Shown here: positions 56,540 to 57,012 of the stretch, one piece after another
How positions within the stretch are numbered: the first letter of the stretch is position 1
Layout: the number at the start of each line of letters is the position of its first letter
From: Roseicyclus sp.
Lineage (GTDB): Bacteria; Pseudomonadota; Alphaproteobacteria; Rhodobacterales; Rhodobacteraceae
NCBI GenBank assembly: GCA_018401385.1
Contig: JAGYKZ010000007.1
Span: forward strand, 1-57,012
Length of the DNA: 57,012 bases
Direction of reading: 5' to 3'
Made by a program: the position numbers and the translations under genes
Notes under the pieces: model-generated
What the model saw: the letters and a program-made list of their open reading frames with translations, nothing else
The model's database searches: none
What the model was told of the DNA's origin: nothing

Positions 56540-57012
56540 ATGGTCGATATCGCCACCCGTGTCCATAACCATCGCTGGAGGATTGACCCGATCGTGCGCT
56601 CACTGATCGACACGGATTTCTATAAATTGCTGATGTGTCAGTCGGTGTTTCGCAATCGGCCCAACACCCAAGTCGCGTTCTCGCTGATCAATCGTACGAC
56701 ACGCATTCGGCTTGCGCATCTGATTGACGAGGGCGAATTGCGCGAGCAGCTGGATCACATCCGCACCCTGCGCCTGACGCGCGGCGAAAGCACGTGGCTG
56801 CGCGGGAATACGTTTTACGGCAAGCGGCAGATGTTCCGCTCCGATTTCATGGAATGGTTCGAGGCGCTGCAACTGCCGCCCTATCATCTGGAACGGGTGG
56901 GGGATCAGTATGAGCTGACCTTTGAAGGCGCATGGCCAGAGGTGATGCTGTGGGAAATACCCGCGCTTGCGGTGCTGATGGAATTGCGCGGGCGCACTGT
57001 GCTCAAAGATAT
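56540..57012 (+). CDS. pncB: Nicotinate phosphoribosyltransferase, N-terminal part (cut by window end)
   Basis: From the ATG at 56540 the reading stays open to the end of the window (157 codons). It shows the NAPRTase start DPIVRSLIDTDFYKLLMCQSVF, then VAFSLINRTTRIRLA and TFYGKRQMFRSDFMEWF. The enzyme makes nicotinate mononucleotide in NAD salvage. The rest of the gene lies outside. It is divergent from the methyltransferase gene. Confidence 0.93.
   Translation, partial: MVDIATRVHNHRWRIDPIVRSLIDTDFYKLLMCQSVFRNRPNTQVAFSLINRTTRIRLAHLIDEGELREQLDHIRTLRLTRGESTWLRGNTFYGKRQMFRSDFMEWFEALQLPPYHLERVGDQYELTFEGAWPEVMLWEIPALAVLMELRGRTVLKD

Overview
The window reads as a chromosomal segment of an alphaproteobacterium of the order Rhodobacterales, most likely the Roseobacter group. 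The 16S/23S text is Rhodobacterales-like, and the rrn order is 16S, tRNA-Ile, tRNA-Ala, 23S, 5S, tRNA-fMet. An ECF sigma factor/ChrR pair lies beside a divergent flavoprotein, DUF1365, MFS and SDR operon, as in Rhodobacter sphaeroides. The rest is housekeeping and metabolic genes. I see no prophage, insertion sequence, CRISPR array or obvious genomic island.

Layout. 1-3.9 kb: pnp, an L,D-transpeptidase, a pseudouridine synthase and a small membrane protein. 3.9-9.5 kb: the singlet-oxygen stress locus, with rpoE-chrR on the minus strand and a four-gene operon on the plus strand; both directions carry a promoter resembling the RpoE consensus. 9.5-16.4 kb: a saccharopine dehydrogenase-like pair, rpmJ, tRNA-Val, an N-formylglutamate amidohydrolase, pyrF-dinB and an unrecognised protein. 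16.5-21.5 kb: clpB, a fasciclin protein and msrPQ. 21.7-27.4 kb: one rRNA operon. 27.5-33.5 kb: a GDSL hydrolase, a 24-residue lipoprotein, a glycerophosphodiesterase, a nucleobase permease, a membrane/spermidine-synthase fusion and an AroE paralogue. 33.5-41 kb: a tricarboxylate transport locus with response regulator, sensor kinase, an extra solute-binding protein, TctCBA and an AbrB-type membrane protein. 41-43 kb: a bicarbonate-type permease with a divergent LysR regulator. 43-50 kb: an aldehyde dehydrogenase, the glycerol genes glpR-glpK facing glpD, and a photolyase. 50-54.4 kb: a DMT exporter and an arsenate-resistance operon made of an ArsR-ArsC fusion, a dedicated GAPDH and ArsJ. 54.4-57 kb: trhO, an RlmL-like methyltransferase and the start of pncB.

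Reading quality. About ten conserved loci are broken by single-base or very short indels, many of them homopolymer contractions, with homology continuing at once in another frame: pnp, the formylglutamate amidohydrolase, clpB, the GDSL hydrolase, the response regulator, tctC, abrB, the sbtA-like gene and glpK. The rRNA operon also carries changes at universally invariant positions. The damage lies in patches between clean stretches. Uncorrected consensus error is much more likely than ten independent pseudogenes. I label these genes pseudogene because the text as given does not encode a full product.

Most worth a second look: the ChrR anti-sigma factor has lost both cysteine ligands of its N-terminal zinc site while keeping its cupin metal site; the ArsR-ArsC gene has a perfect palindrome directly against its start codon; and a periplasmic binding protein is translationally linked to the sensor kinase of the tricarboxylate locus. 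I did not find a wholly unknown multi-gene system.
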